From contig CAZMOL010000046.1 in NCBI GenBank assembly GCA_964568045.1, forward strand, positions 1-13,835: a stretch of 13,835 nt of DNA, in the 5' to 3' direction. How positions within the stretch are numbered: the stretch's first letter is position 1; each line of letters starts with the position of its first letter. The notes under the pieces were generated by a model. The model was not told the origin of the DNA and ran no database searches. It worked only from the letters and a program-made list of their open reading frames with translations. Of the stretch, positions 1 through 7,191 are shown piece after piece. The DNA is from CAZDDA01 sp964568045 (GTDB lineage: Bacteria; Bipolaricaulota; Bipolaricaulia; UBA7950; UBA9294). The translations under genes and the position numbers were made by a program.

Positions 1-2
1 CG

Positions 3-611
3 GCGGTGGGGCTGGTGGTGCTGTGCTTCATGATCGGCCGCATCCGCGGGGAGACAAGGCGCGGGCAGTACCAGATTCTGCTGCTCACCCCGCCGTCCGG
101 GTACTCACACATCCTCGCGCGGGTGATCTTCGCGCTCGGTGTGGGCATCGTCTACTACGTGATCCTCGGCGGACTGATGTGGTGGGTGGCTGCAAGAGCG
201 GGGATCCATCCGGGTACGGGAAGCATCCTGCAGCTTTTGTTCGCCGGGCCGTTCTACGGGATCGGCGCGATTATCGTGCCGTTCCTGTCCTGGACGTTGC
301 TTCTGATGGTGTTTTCAAGCGCGTTTCGACTGTCCGGTCCGAGCTGGATCCCGGGAATTGTGATGGTGGCGGGGACGCCGTTTCTGTTCCGCTGGATCTC
401 GGAAGGGATCTTCAGGCTCTCCTACTCGCTCCCCGCGTGGAGCATGTTCGGCGGGTTCACCCGACTGATCGATGAGGCGGAAATCGAGACCGAGATCATG
501 ATCACCACACAGGGTGCGCTGGTGCCGCAGGAGCCACTGTGGATCATGCTTGCCTTGAGTGTGGTAATGCTGACGATCGCCGGGAGAATCTGGCAGGAGG
601 TGGAGGGATGA
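3..611 (+). CDS. ABC-2-type permease, C-terminal part (5' end outside window)
   Basis: The reading frame is open to the window edge, so the N-terminus is missing. What remains is about 200 residues of a polytopic membrane protein with hydrophobic segments near residues 1-10, 40-62, 75-110, 112-130 and 178-195. The stretch after the first segment (RGETRRGQYQILLLTPPSGY, followed by HILARVIF) resembles the cytoplasmic loop of ABC-2-type exporter permeases, where a charged Arg/Gly run precedes a 'LLLTxP' element. The inferred role is the membrane subunit of an ABC exporter or membrane-remodelling transporter; substrate unknown. Its TGA stop overlaps the ATG of the next gene (ATGA), which suggests translational coupling. 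The ATPase would be expected upstream, outside the window. Other multi-pass membrane families cannot be excluded. Confidence 0.7.
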   Translation, partial: AVGLVVLCFMIGRIRGETRRGQYQILLLTPPSGYSHILARVIFALGVGIVYYVILGGLMWWVAARAGIHPGTGSILQLLFAGPFYGIGAIIVPFLSWTLLLMVFSSAFRLSGPSWIPGIVMVAGTPFLFRWISEGIFRLSYSLPAWSMFGGFTRLIDEAEIETEIMITTQGALVPQEPLWIMLALSVVMLTIAGRIWQEVEG

Positions 612-769
612 CCCAAGCTTTCTTGATCGTACTGCGGTTGATGGCCCTGGCGCTTTTGGGGTACTTTGCGTATCGGTTGTGGTTGGGCACACGAAGCTGG
701 AGCACGCGGGCGGTGGCTTTCGTGTTCACCGGCGCGCTGGCCTGGCAGTTCATCGCCGGCACGTGGTGA
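608..769 (+). CDS. Small membrane protein, 53 aa
   Basis: This short gene starts at an ATG that overlaps the upstream permease stop (ATGA) and has a GGAGGTGGAGGG ribosome-binding region directly before it. The product has a hydrophobic N-terminal segment (about residues 4-21), a short basic loop (YRLWLGTRSWSTR) and a second hydrophobic segment (about 34-50), so it is probably a two-span inner-membrane protein. I do not recognise a family. The overlap and same strand suggest it is an accessory subunit or partner of the permease. A longer in-frame reading from 539 lies inside the permease gene and is less likely to be used. Confidence 0.6.
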   Translation: MTQAFLIVLRLMALALLGYFAYRLWLGTRSWSTRAVAFVFTGALAWQFIAGTW

Positions 770-788
770 CCGCAATTAGGAGGAAGCG

Positions 789-1748
789 ATGAAGAAGATG
801 GGGATTCGAATTGTCATCGGGCTAGTCGCCCTGGCTGCAGTGATGATGCTCGTCGGCTGCGACGAGGACGGAGGGCCAACCCCCGCGATAAGGGCGACAA
901 GACAGGAGGAGGTGACGTTCCCGGTCGGCGAGGCGGCGGTGATCGACGCGGACACGTCAAACGGCGAGGTCATCGTGCGCGGGGTCGAGGGCACGCAGGA
1001 GGTGCACGTCGTGGCGACGCTTCGCACCCGCGGGGACACAGAAGAGGAGGCGGAGGAGAGACTCGATGAAATCGTGTATCACGTGACCCAGGACGGGCAG
1101 ACGGTCCGCCTGCAATACAAGGCGAGCGAACAGGATAAAGACGTGCGTCGTTGGAGCGGGGTGGGCTTCGAGGTGACGGTTCCCGTGGCGACGCGGGTCA
1201 ACGCCGACACGTCGAACGGCGCAATCACCGTCGAAACGGTTTCCGGACGCCTCGATCTCGATACGTCAAACGGCGCCATCTCAGTCCTTGAGGTCACCGG
1301 CGACGTGGTAGCGGACACGAGCAATGGTGCAATCTCGATGTGGGAGGTCACCGGCGACGTGCACGCCGACACCAGCAACGGCCGCGTCGAGCTTGAGACG
1401 ATCGACGGTGAGGTTCGGGCAGATACGTCGAACGGCGACATCGAGCTTGAGACGATCGACGGTGAGGTGAACGCCGATACGAGCAACGGGAGCATTCACT
1501 ACGAGGGGACGCCGTTCGGTACGAATAACACCTTGCGCACGAGCAACGGCTCGATCACGGTGCGGATCCCGGCCGACGCATCAGTCGATTTCGAGGTCGA
1601 CGCGAAGGAGGGCGCCATCCGCTCGTCCCTACCACTCACCGGAGACACCCAGGGCGATCACTGGGAGGCGGCGCTCAATCCACCGGCGACGATCGGGATG
1701 TCGCTTCGTACCTCGAACGGCGCGATCCGCATCGACCGGTTGCCGTAG
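789..1748 (+). CDS. DUF4097-type beta-repeat lipoprotein, 319 aa
   Basis: An AGGAGGAAGCG ribosome-binding site precedes the ATG, 19 bases after the small membrane gene, so it probably belongs to the same operon. Residues 1-23 form a lipoprotein signal ending in the lipobox LVGC, with Cys24 the expected lipidated residue. From about residue 52 the protein repeats 'A/L-DTSNG-x-I/V' at least nine times (for example ADTSNGEVIV, ADTSNGAITV, RTSNGAIRI), with 18-residue spacing in the central part. This is the pattern of the DUF4097 / putative adhesin family, which is expected to stack into a beta-helix or beta-roll. The location is envelope-anchored and the biochemical function is unknown. In other bacteria such proteins often sit beside membrane regulators or ABC exporters, which fits here. 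Two 54-bp DNA units are almost identical, so the array seems to have grown by duplication. Confidence 0.85.
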   Translation: MKKMGIRIVIGLVALAAVMMLVGCDEDGGPTPAIRATRQEEVTFPVGEAAVIDADTSNGEVIVRGVEGTQEVHVVATLRTRGDTEEEAEERLDEIVYHVTQDGQTVRLQYKASEQDKDVRRWSGVGFEVTVPVATRVNADTSNGAITVETVSGRLDLDTSNGAISVLEVTGDVVADTSNGAISMWEVTGDVHADTSNGRVELETIDGEVRADTSNGDIELETIDGEVNADTSNGSIHYEGTPFGTNNTLRTSNGSITVRIPADASVDFEVDAKEGAIRSSLPLTGDTQGDHWEAALNPPATIGMSLRTSNGAIRIDRLP

Positions 1749-1830
1749 GTCGTTTCAGGCTCACCTTGAACGTCCTTGTGGCATCATCTCACTCTAACAC
1801 GGTGAAGAGCCTGTCTTTCAAGGAGGTGCC

Positions 1831-2646
1831 ATGCCCGAACTGCCGGAGATTACCTGCCGCGCCCGCGAGATGAGGCAAGGACTGATCAAGAAGACCATTA
1901 CCAGGATCGAGGTGCTACAGCCCAAGTGCCTCAACGTGCCGCCGGAGGAGTTCGCCAAGAACTTGACCGGCGGGCAGGTCGAGGACGTCAGCCACCACGG
2001 CAAGTGGATCTTCGTCAAGACAACGAAAGGGTATCTGCTGCTCAACATGGGAATGGGCGGGGAGATCCTTCTTGCCACCCGTAAGAGCTTGCCGGAGAAG
2101 CGGCGCCTCGTCTTTGACTTCGACGACGGAACCTGCCTTTCGATCAACTTCTGGTGGTTCGGGCACGCGCATCACACTCCGCTTGACGGACTCGATACCC
2201 ACGCGATGACCGCAAAGCAAGGCCCAAACGCACTCGACGTCAGCGCAGAAGAGCTGGCAAACATGCTGAACGGCCGCCGCGGCCGGATCAAATCGTTCCT
2301 CCTCGATCAGTCGAAGATCGCGGGGATCGGCAACGCCTATATCCACGACATCCTGTTTCTTGCCCGCCTGCATCCCCTGCGGCAGATCAACACGATGAGC
2401 GATGCTGAAATTGAGGCTCTCGCAAAGGCAATCCAGCAGGGCCTTCAACCAAGCATCGAGGCGGGCGGGGCGTTCTACGAGGTAAACCTGTACGGAAAGC
2501 CGGGCGGGTTCACTGCGGACAAGCTTCTCGTCGGCTATCGCGAGGGAAAACCGTGCCCGGTCTGTGGCACGACAGTCGAGAAGCTGAAGACCGGAAGCAC
2601 GGCCAGTTTTGTCTGCCCGCAGTGCCAGCCGTTGGAAACAAAGTAG
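1831..2646 (+). CDS. Fpg/Nei-family DNA glycosylase (MutM-like), 271 aa
   Basis: This is a bifunctional base-excision-repair enzyme that should remove oxidised bases and nick the abasic site. The N-terminus MPELPEI gives the catalytic Pro2 (N-terminal after Met removal) and Glu3. Lys58 in HHGKW fits the conserved beta-lyase lysine. The helix-two-turn-helix region is about 155-185 (SKIAGIGNAYIHDILF, then HPLR). A C-terminal zinc finger uses C242, C245, C262 and C265 with CxxC-x16-CxxC spacing. The position five residues before C262, an Arg in E. coli Fpg (RATFYC) that contacts DNA phosphates, is Thr257 here (TASFVC). This suggests a divergent branch, so MutM or Nei substrate preference is not assigned. 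Length is normal. An AAGGAGGTG ribosome-binding site lies six bases or so before the ATG. It appears monocistronic. Confidence 0.92.
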   Translation: MPELPEITCRAREMRQGLIKKTITRIEVLQPKCLNVPPEEFAKNLTGGQVEDVSHHGKWIFVKTTKGYLLLNMGMGGEILLATRKSLPEKRRLVFDFDDGTCLSINFWWFGHAHHTPLDGLDTHAMTAKQGPNALDVSAEELANMLNGRRGRIKSFLLDQSKIAGIGNAYIHDILFLARLHPLRQINTMSDAEIEALAKAIQQGLQPSIEAGGAFYEVNLYGKPGGFTADKLLVGYREGKPCPVCGTTVEKLKTGSTASFVCPQCQPLETK

Positions 2647-2706
2647 ACGAACATGTGCGCCCTCTGGAAGATGTAGGGCAGCAACCAGCCCAAAGGAGTG
2701 AGAAGC

Positions 2707-2826
2707 GTGGACCTGGGACTGAAAGGAATAGCGACCCTAGTGGTCTTTTTGGCCTCGGAGCGGGCGGCCTACATCACCGGCACAACGATTCAGATCGACG
2801 GTGGCTACGTGAGAAGCCTGCTGTAG
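2707..2826 (+). pseudogene. Short-chain dehydrogenase remnant with internal deletion
   Basis: A 39-codon open frame starts at GTG with an AAAGGAGTG ribosome-binding site. It encodes VDLGLKG, typical of the extreme N-terminus of SDR proteins just before the Rossmann 'KVAxVTG' strand. This joins directly to a typical SDR C-terminus: LVVFLASERAAYITG, then the IDGGY motif and RSLL before TAG. The glycine-rich cofactor motif, the catalytic Ser-Tyr-Lys and roughly 200 residues in between are absent. The simplest reading is one in-frame internal deletion of a 3-oxoacyl-ACP-reductase-like gene. It cannot bind NAD(P) or catalyse. Translation signals remain, so a short peptide could still be made. An assembly collapse is an alternative. 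Confidence 0.75.
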
Positions 2827-2845
2827 CGAAGTACCAGCGAGGAAG

Positions 2846-2951
2846 ATCTCTTAGGAAGCCAGGAGGGCAGGAAGAGGATCAACTTCCTGGTTGTCTACAT
2901 CAGAACTGCAGTCCTATCTCTTCTCCTGTATTCCTGGCTTCCTTATTGAGA
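2846..2951. repeat. Large imperfect inverted repeat / stem-loop
   Basis: A perfect 12-bp inverted pair, AGGAAGCCAGGA (2853-2864) and TCCTGGCTTCCT (2932-2943), anchors a longer imperfect palindrome. Internally GGCAGGAAGAGGAT (2866-2879) pairs with bulges to ATCTCTTCTCCTG (2917-2929). Externally ATCTC (2846-2850) can pair with GAGAT (2947-2951). It lies between the rightward SDR remnant and the stop of a leftward gene, so it could work as a bidirectional terminator, although no clear T-tract follows on either strand. A REP/MITE-like element is the other option. Confidence 0.55.
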
Positions 2952-2960
2952 TACTGCGCT

Positions 2961-4073
2961 CTAGAACAGGTCCATTGCCGCCGAGACGACGACCTCCTTT
3001 GACCAGTCCGTCGCTTCCGAGCTCTTGGAGACGACCAGCTGAAGTGCCACATCGGCCCCACCGACATCGAACGCCACTTCGATCGTGGCCGACTGGCTGT
3101 CCGTCGCTTCCTGCTGCGCCGGCTTGACCCGTTGCAGGGTGTAGCCGGCATTGAGCGAAGCCGTTTCATTGACGGCAACCTCATAGGAGGCAGTGACAGA
3201 CAGGGTGTTCTCTTCGACGATGTCAAACGGCCCAGAAAAGCTCGCGTGCAGCAGAAGTTGAGAGCCTGGCTCGGGTGCGAAGGCCGCATCGGCAGAGGCG
3301 GCGACCACGAAATCCTGCTCCCCACCGTACGGATCGACAAGCTCGTAGCCGATTCCCGCCTGGATGGCCCAGCCGCAATACCGCTCGTTCCCCACTGCCA
3401 GAATGGTCTCCTCAATCGCCAGGATCGACCACGCGTCAAGCTCCACAACGGTTGCCCCTTCAATCAGGCCCTCCACGGCGGCAACGAGATCGTCGATGGT
3501 CTCGTACTCCGCTTGGCGGCCGATCTCCGCAGCAACGGCTAGCAACACGTCGTCAGCCAGCGTGTCGGGGATCGCTCCGAGATCCAGCAACTCCTCCTCG
3601 ATCGTAAACGCTTTGGCCAACGGCGTGACGTCACTGAAGCGGCCGTAGCCGAGTCCAATTCGTACTTCAAGCCCGATCTGCGGCTGCTCAGTTGCCGTTG
3701 CCGCCGATGTCTCAAAGCCGCCAAACGCAAAGTAGGGCAACTCCTCGCTCATGTAGAAGCGCAGCGTGCCCGAAGCCTGTCCCAGTCCACTGCTTGGCCG
3801 AAGGTCGGCAAGAGCGATCTCTGCAGACCCCGCGAGGGTGTATCCCATCTCCGGAGCGTCGGCCAACCGAGAGAAGGTCAGCGCCAGTCTGCCTGAACTC
3901 ACATCGGTCTCCACCGTGGCCGGATCGTCGAAGTACCGATAGTTGAAACCGAGATGCATGTCCGTGAGGTCCGTTTCCGGGGATCGATAATCACAGAGCA
4001 ACAGAGGACCACCGAATGAAACCACACTGACAAGCAGCCCACCCAATACCGCCAACACCAATGTCGTTCTCAT
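2961..4073 (-). CDS. Exported protein, candidate outer-membrane beta-barrel, 370 aa
   Basis: Reading leftward from ATG at 4073, residues 1-22 form a signal peptide (MRTTLVLAVLGGLLVSVVSF). The rest alternates polar and hydrophobic residues in many short strands (GYTLAGSAEIAL, GTLRFYMSEELPYFAFGGF, ASLNAGYTL). The last residue is Phe after VVVSAAMDLF, the usual beta-signal end of outer-membrane barrels. A more helical, Leu/Ile/Glu-rich stretch near residues 155-225 interrupts the strands and follows a GYGRFSDVTPLAKA segment. I do not recognise a named family, and the function is unknown (structural, porin-like or surface protein). A ribosome-binding stretch (AAGGAAGGTGAG) precedes the ATG, and a TATAAT promoter lies about 45 bases upstream. 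If correct, the host has an outer membrane. Confidence 0.75.
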   Translation of the reverse strand: MRTTLVLAVLGGLLVSVVSFGGPLLLCDYRSPETDLTDMHLGFNYRYFDDPATVETDVSSGRLALTFSRLADAPEMGYTLAGSAEIALADLRPSSGLGQASGTLRFYMSEELPYFAFGGFETSAATATEQPQIGLEVRIGLGYGRFSDVTPLAKAFTIEEELLDLGAIPDTLADDVLLAVAAEIGRQAEYETIDDLVAAVEGLIEGATVVELDAWSILAIEETILAVGNERYCGWAIQAGIGYELVDPYGGEQDFVVAASADAAFAPEPGSQLLLHASFSGPFDIVEENTLSVTASYEVAVNETASLNAGYTLQRVKPAQQEATDSQSATIEVAFDVGGADVALQLVVSKSSEATDWSKEVVVSAAMDLF

Positions 4074-4117
4074 ACCCCCTCACCTTCCTTTTAGGTACGA
4101 CGTTTTGTTGGTGGTCC

Positions 4118-4127
4118 ATTATACCAG
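4118..4127 (-). promoter_or_regulatory. Extended -10 promoter for the 2961-4073 gene
   Basis: On the minus strand the sequence reads TGGTATAAT: a perfect TATAAT -10 box (plus-strand 4118-4123) with a TGn extension. No good -35 box is seen 16-18 bases upstream, which is common for extended -10 promoters. The predicted start near 4111 gives a leader of about 38 bases containing the AAGGAAGGTGAG ribosome-binding site. Confidence 0.6.
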
Positions 4128-4135
4128 AAACACTG

Positions 4136-4546
4136 CTGATTGAAGACCGCCGGGTTTTGCGTTCCGTTTGAGGTCTACCCTCGCGGAATTTGACTCGATG
4201 GTCTCCGGCACGACAGTGGCTACCCCTTCCAGTGCATGACGAAGGCAACCAGAACGCACAGCAGGTTATCGAAGTCAGAAAGCGGCATCACCTCGTGGCC
4301 GTGGCTGTTTTCGCGCACATAGCCGATGCACCCGACCCGCTGGTGTCAAGCGCTTCAGCCGATCGTCTACGACGGAGCAGCCAACAGTTCGCAGAACAGG
4401 GCAGGTGCCGGATGATCTTGAATCGTCGTGGACATACTTGGCCTTCTTAATCTTCATCGTGTGTGAGAACCTGTTTTCCGCGTGTGAGCTTAGCGATTTT
4501 CCTTCGCGACACAACCCGATTCCGGGAAGAAAGTGCTGCTCGTGCC
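4136..4546. other. Gene-poor stretch with no convincing gene
   Basis: About 400 bases lie between two divergent promoters. All frames are short or have poor composition. The only protein-like piece is a minus-strand open stretch from about 4345 to the stop at 4220-4222 that reads CIGYVRENSHGHEVMPLSDF and then a hydrophobic tail. It has no start codon and no family I can recognise. It may be a decayed gene end. No tRNA, CRISPR or clear terminator is visible. Confidence 0.4.
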
Positions 4547-4574
4547 TTGCAAATACACGCGATTCCCTTAGAGT
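4547..4574 (+). promoter_or_regulatory. Putative sigma-70 promoter of the peptidase T gene
   Basis: TTGCAA (4547-4552) is separated by 16 bases from TAGAGT (4569-4574); both match the consensus at four of six positions. The start codon is at 4630, giving a leader of about 48 bases with GAGGAG at 4619-4624 as ribosome-binding site. Confidence 0.4.
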
Positions 4575-4629
4575 ATCGTACGTCAACCACCCTTGATCCA
4601 AAGATAGGTTCACGCAGGCGAGGAGTGCA

Positions 4630-5931
4630 ATGAATGATGGTATGCTGCACAAACTGGAAGAGCGGTTTCTGCGATACGTTCGGATCGACACACAAAGCGA
4701 TGAAACCTCGTCAAGCGCACCGAGCACGGCCAAGCAGCTTGACCTCCAAGAACTCCTGGTCAAGGAACTGGAAGCCCTGAATGTTCAAGACGTCGAACTC
4801 ACGGACTACGGATGCGTACTGGCAATCCTGCCGGCAACGACCGAGAATGCGGGTGTCCCCACGGTGGCCTTCCTGGCGCACGTTGACACGGACCCCGGTT
4901 TCAGCGGCGCGAACGTGAAGCCGATTGTGCACCGCAATTACTCTGGAGACCCGATCGTCCTGCCGGATGATCCAACGCAGGTTCTCTCGCCGGATGACAT
5001 TCCCGATCTCGCGGAGAAGACCGGAGAAGACATCGTCACGGCAAGTGGAACGACACTGCTCGGTGCCGACGACAAAGCGGGCGTGGCAATCATCATGACC
5101 GCGGCGGACCATCTACTTGCTCACCCGGAGATCCCACACGGAACGATTCGCATTGCGTTCACTCCCGACGAGGAAATCGGCCGCGGAGTGGCACACTTGA
5201 CCCCTGAAGCGCTCGCAGCCGACGTGGCGTACACACTCGACGGCGGCCCGCTGGGGGAGATCACGTACGAGAGCTTCTCGGCAGACAAGGCGATCGTGCG
5301 GATTCAGGGGGTCTCGATCCACCCGGGAACGGCAAAGGGCAAGATGGTCAACGCGCTGCAACTGGCGGCGACGTTCGCCACGGCCCTGCCCCAATCCGCG
5401 CGAACGCCGGAGACCACCGAGGGGCGGGAAGGGTTCATTCATCTGTACCGAATGCGCGGAACAGCCGCACAGGCACAGTTGCAGTACATCCTCCGCGACT
5501 TCGAGCTGGAAGGATTGGCGGCACACGGTGAGTTGATCCGGTCTGTCGCAAACACCCTGCAGGCCGCTGAACCGAGGGCGCGGATCGAGTGTGAGATCAC
5601 ACCGCAATACCGCAACATGCGCTACTGGCTGGAGGAGAACATGCACCCAGTGGAGATGGCAATCACGGCGATCAAGAACTCGGGAATCGAGCCGGTGATC
5701 AAACCGATCCGCGGCGGAACGGACGGATCACGGCTGACCGAGTTGGGAGTGCCCACGCCGAATCTGTTTGCCGGCACCCACGCTGCGCACGGACCAAAGG
5801 AGTGGGTCACCCTTCAAGACATGGGCAGAGCCGTGGAGGTCTGCGTGCACCTTGTCACCCTGTGGAACCACAGTGCAAAAAGCGGCGATTCGAGCGGCAA
5901 CGCAGCACAGGCCGACGAAGGTCCACCATAG
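4630..5931 (+). CDS. pepT: Peptidase T (tripeptide aminopeptidase, M20B), 433 aa
   Basis: This cytoplasmic di-zinc aminopeptidase should release the N-terminal residue from tripeptides. The M20 metal and catalytic motifs are all present: AHVDTDPGF (H84, D86), GADDKAG (D147, bridging), TPDEEIGRG (catalytic E181, metal E182), TLDGGPLGE (D204) and HGPKEW (H387). The dimer/lid domain follows the IHPGTAKGKMVNA motif, and the substrate-binding RGGTDGSRL loop is at 361-369. Known PepT proteins have about 405-410 residues. This one carries about 20 extra residues at the C-terminus, low-complexity and probably disordered (SAKSGDSSGNAAQADEG). The ATG at 4630 is supported by GAGGAG just upstream. It appears monocistronic and probably serves peptide catabolism. 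Confidence 0.95.
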   Translation: MNDGMLHKLEERFLRYVRIDTQSDETSSSAPSTAKQLDLQELLVKELEALNVQDVELTDYGCVLAILPATTENAGVPTVAFLAHVDTDPGFSGANVKPIVHRNYSGDPIVLPDDPTQVLSPDDIPDLAEKTGEDIVTASGTTLLGADDKAGVAIIMTAADHLLAHPEIPHGTIRIAFTPDEEIGRGVAHLTPEALAADVAYTLDGGPLGEITYESFSADKAIVRIQGVSIHPGTAKGKMVNALQLAATFATALPQSARTPETTEGREGFIHLYRMRGTAAQAQLQYILRDFELEGLAAHGELIRSVANTLQAAEPRARIECEITPQYRNMRYWLEENMHPVEMAITAIKNSGIEPVIKPIRGGTDGSRLTELGVPTPNLFAGTHAAHGPKEWVTLQDMGRAVEVCVHLVTLWNHSAKSGDSSGNAAQADEGPP

Positions 5932-6017
5932 AGCTGCGGTCGCACCGATCCGCATCATTCCCCATGTTGTTTCCTTCCCGCCGGGAGGGTATGCTGGTCA
6001 CAGCGAAACAGGGAGGG

Positions 6018-6182
6018 ATGAAGGTGTTGAGCCTGTTCGGCGACCGCGCAAGCGCGGGAAACACGGCAACGGTGCTTAGTTAAATAGAGGAGGAGCTGCG
6101 CAAAAACGGTCACAAAATCGATCGAGTCGATGTGGCCGATCTGTCGATCGGTTTCCCTCACGTGGAAATCGAGCGCATCTTT
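6018..6182 (+). pseudogene. NADPH-dependent FMN reductase / flavodoxin-like pseudogene
   Basis: From an ATG with GGGAGGG in front, the frame reads MKVLSLFGDRASAGNTATVL, then Ser and an in-frame TAA at 6081-6083. It continues in the same frame with EEELRKNGHKIDRVDVADLS. This matches the start of FMN-reductase / iron-sulfur-flavoprotein-type oxidoreductases (first strand, a phosphate-binding loop normally GSPRxxGNT, then 'LIDLADL'). Spacing across the stop is exactly that of intact relatives, so a single substitution explains the stop. Recognisable similarity ends near 6182, before the 'CxGCxxC' region and most of the fold, so the 3' part was deleted. Loop residues (GDRASAGNT) have also drifted. 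It is probably dead. Confidence 0.7.
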
Positions 6183-6248
6183 GTCTTGCGCAGCATTTAC
6201 GTGTAGAGTGGAGGAAGACATCCTTTGTACACGAGGAGGTGATAAGGA

Positions 6249-6671
6249 ATGTCCTTAGAAGAGAACGATGCTTTAGCTCGCCGTTCTGTGGAGGAGATCT
6301 GGGGTAAGGGGAACCTGGACACAGTAGACGAGCTCTACGCGGACAATTTCGTCTGGCACTGGGCCCCTCCCGGAGTGACTTCCAACCGTGAGGGTTACAA
6401 GCAATTCGTGACCGCGAGCTTCGCCGCCTTCTCTGATGTTCGTTGCCCTGTTGAAGACATCATTGCGGAAGGAGACAAGGTCATGGTCCGCTGGATCTGG
6501 CGCGCCACACACAAAGGGGAGTACATGGGGATCGCCCCGACGGGCAAGCAGATAACGATGACGGGGATAAGTATCCTCCGCATTGCAGCTGGTAAGATTG
6601 CGGAAGAATGGGGCGAGATGGACATGCTCGGCATGATGCAGCAGCTGGGCGCGGTCCCACCACCTTCGTAA
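6249..6671 (+). CDS. SnoaL-like / ester cyclase family protein, 140 aa
   Basis: This is a small cytoplasmic protein of the NTF2-like fold, SnoaL-like polyketide cyclase branch. Visible family features are an N-terminal helix with ARRSVEEIWGKGNLDTVDEL, the strand-rich core ADNFVWHWAPPG, a central DKVMVRWIWRATHKGEYMGI strand pair, the 'PTGKQITMTGISILRI' strand, and the final AEEWGEMDMLGMMQQLG. Length is normal. GAGGAGGTGAT lies a few bases before the ATG. In environmental genomes such 'ester cyclase' proteins usually have no known substrate, and there is no polyketide cluster here. The function is therefore unassigned. It may have been transcribed with the flavoprotein-like gene that is now a pseudogene upstream. 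Confidence 0.88.
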   Translation: MSLEENDALARRSVEEIWGKGNLDTVDELYADNFVWHWAPPGVTSNREGYKQFVTASFAAFSDVRCPVEDIIAEGDKVMVRWIWRATHKGEYMGIAPTGKQITMTGISILRIAAGKIAEEWGEMDMLGMMQQLGAVPPPS

Positions 6672-6743
6672 GACCCGGGGACGAAAACTGAAATTGGCTA
6701 GAAACGCAAAAAGCCGTAGCTACAATCAGAAAGGTGAGACACA

Positions 6744-7028
6744 ATGCCAAGTGCGTGTGGTTTAGCTTGTGAGGTCTGTGGATTTCCAGGAAGAGGATTG
6801 TGCCCCATTGGTCGTTGTGTACCGGGTACCGATCCGAGCGCTCCGGAAAAGCTGGAGAAGTTCAAAGCAGCAATGGGTCATCCCTGTTCCATACTTGAAT
6901 GTGCTATTAAAAAGAACGTAGATCACTGCTTCAGATGCGACGAGTTCCCCTGCGAGGTCCACTACCGACAGGAGATTTTCAGCAAGAAGCTCCTTGACAT
7001 GATCAAGGGCATGCTAGCCCAGAAGTAA
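6744..7028 (+). CDS. DUF3795-type cysteine-rich protein, 94 aa
   Basis: The protein has ten cysteines (5, 9, 12, 20, 25, 48, 53, 62, 65, 70). They occur as an N-terminal CGLACEVC cluster, a C-x4-C pair (48/53) and the HCFRCDEFPC motif, which are hallmarks of DUF3795. A helical tail rich in Lys and Leu follows. It is likely a small cytoplasmic metal- or cluster-binding protein. The family is common in anaerobes and archaea, and its function is unknown. A GAAAGGTGAG ribosome-binding site precedes the ATG. A TACAAT -10-like hexamer lies at 6721-6726, but no convincing -35 is present, so it might be co-transcribed with the SnoaL-like gene 72 bases upstream. Confidence 0.85.
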   Translation: MPSACGLACEVCGFPGRGLCPIGRCVPGTDPSAPEKLEKFKAAMGHPCSILECAIKKNVDHCFRCDEFPCEVHYRQEIFSKKLLDMIKGMLAQK

Positions 7029-7099
7029 AGCGCTTGCAGCCAGTATTGCATAGCCTTCGAGCATGCCTAGGAATCGGCAAATGTTGCAGGTATCGAAGG

Positions 7100-7125
7100 A
7101 AACGATCTCATCTGCTCAAACGATC
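7100..7125. repeat. Pair of 8-bp direct repeats upstream of the Mut7-C gene
   Basis: AAACGATC occurs at 7100-7107 and 7118-7125, an 18-bp period, in the 163-base gap before the Mut7-C gene. Such spacing could place two operator half-sites on nearby helix faces, but chance is quite possible. Confidence 0.25.
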
Positions 7126-7191
7126 GCACCCGGCATCACCACACCAATAACCTTCACCCGCCGATTCTCGGTACGGCTGAGCTGAGTACGG

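Noticed and set aside
1079..1495. Long open frame on the minus strand opposite the DUF4097 repeats
   Set aside because: Its Ser/Pro/Val-rich repetitive product is a mirror of the 54-bp repeats on the other strand; it has no ribosome-binding site or family resemblance.
2553..3002. Plus-strand frame of 149 codons overlapping the glycosylase end and the dehydrogenase remnant
   Set aside because: Low-complexity composition and no start signal; it crosses two better-supported features in another frame.
4275..4763. Minus-strand frame of 162 codons upstream of and overlapping peptidase T
   Set aside because: It overlaps the pepT start and promoter, has Arg/Ser-rich composition and no recognisable motif or ribosome-binding site.
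5975..5995. GC-rich CCCGCCGGGAGGG patch after peptidase T as a terminator
   Set aside because: Only a very short stem can form and there is no T-tract.
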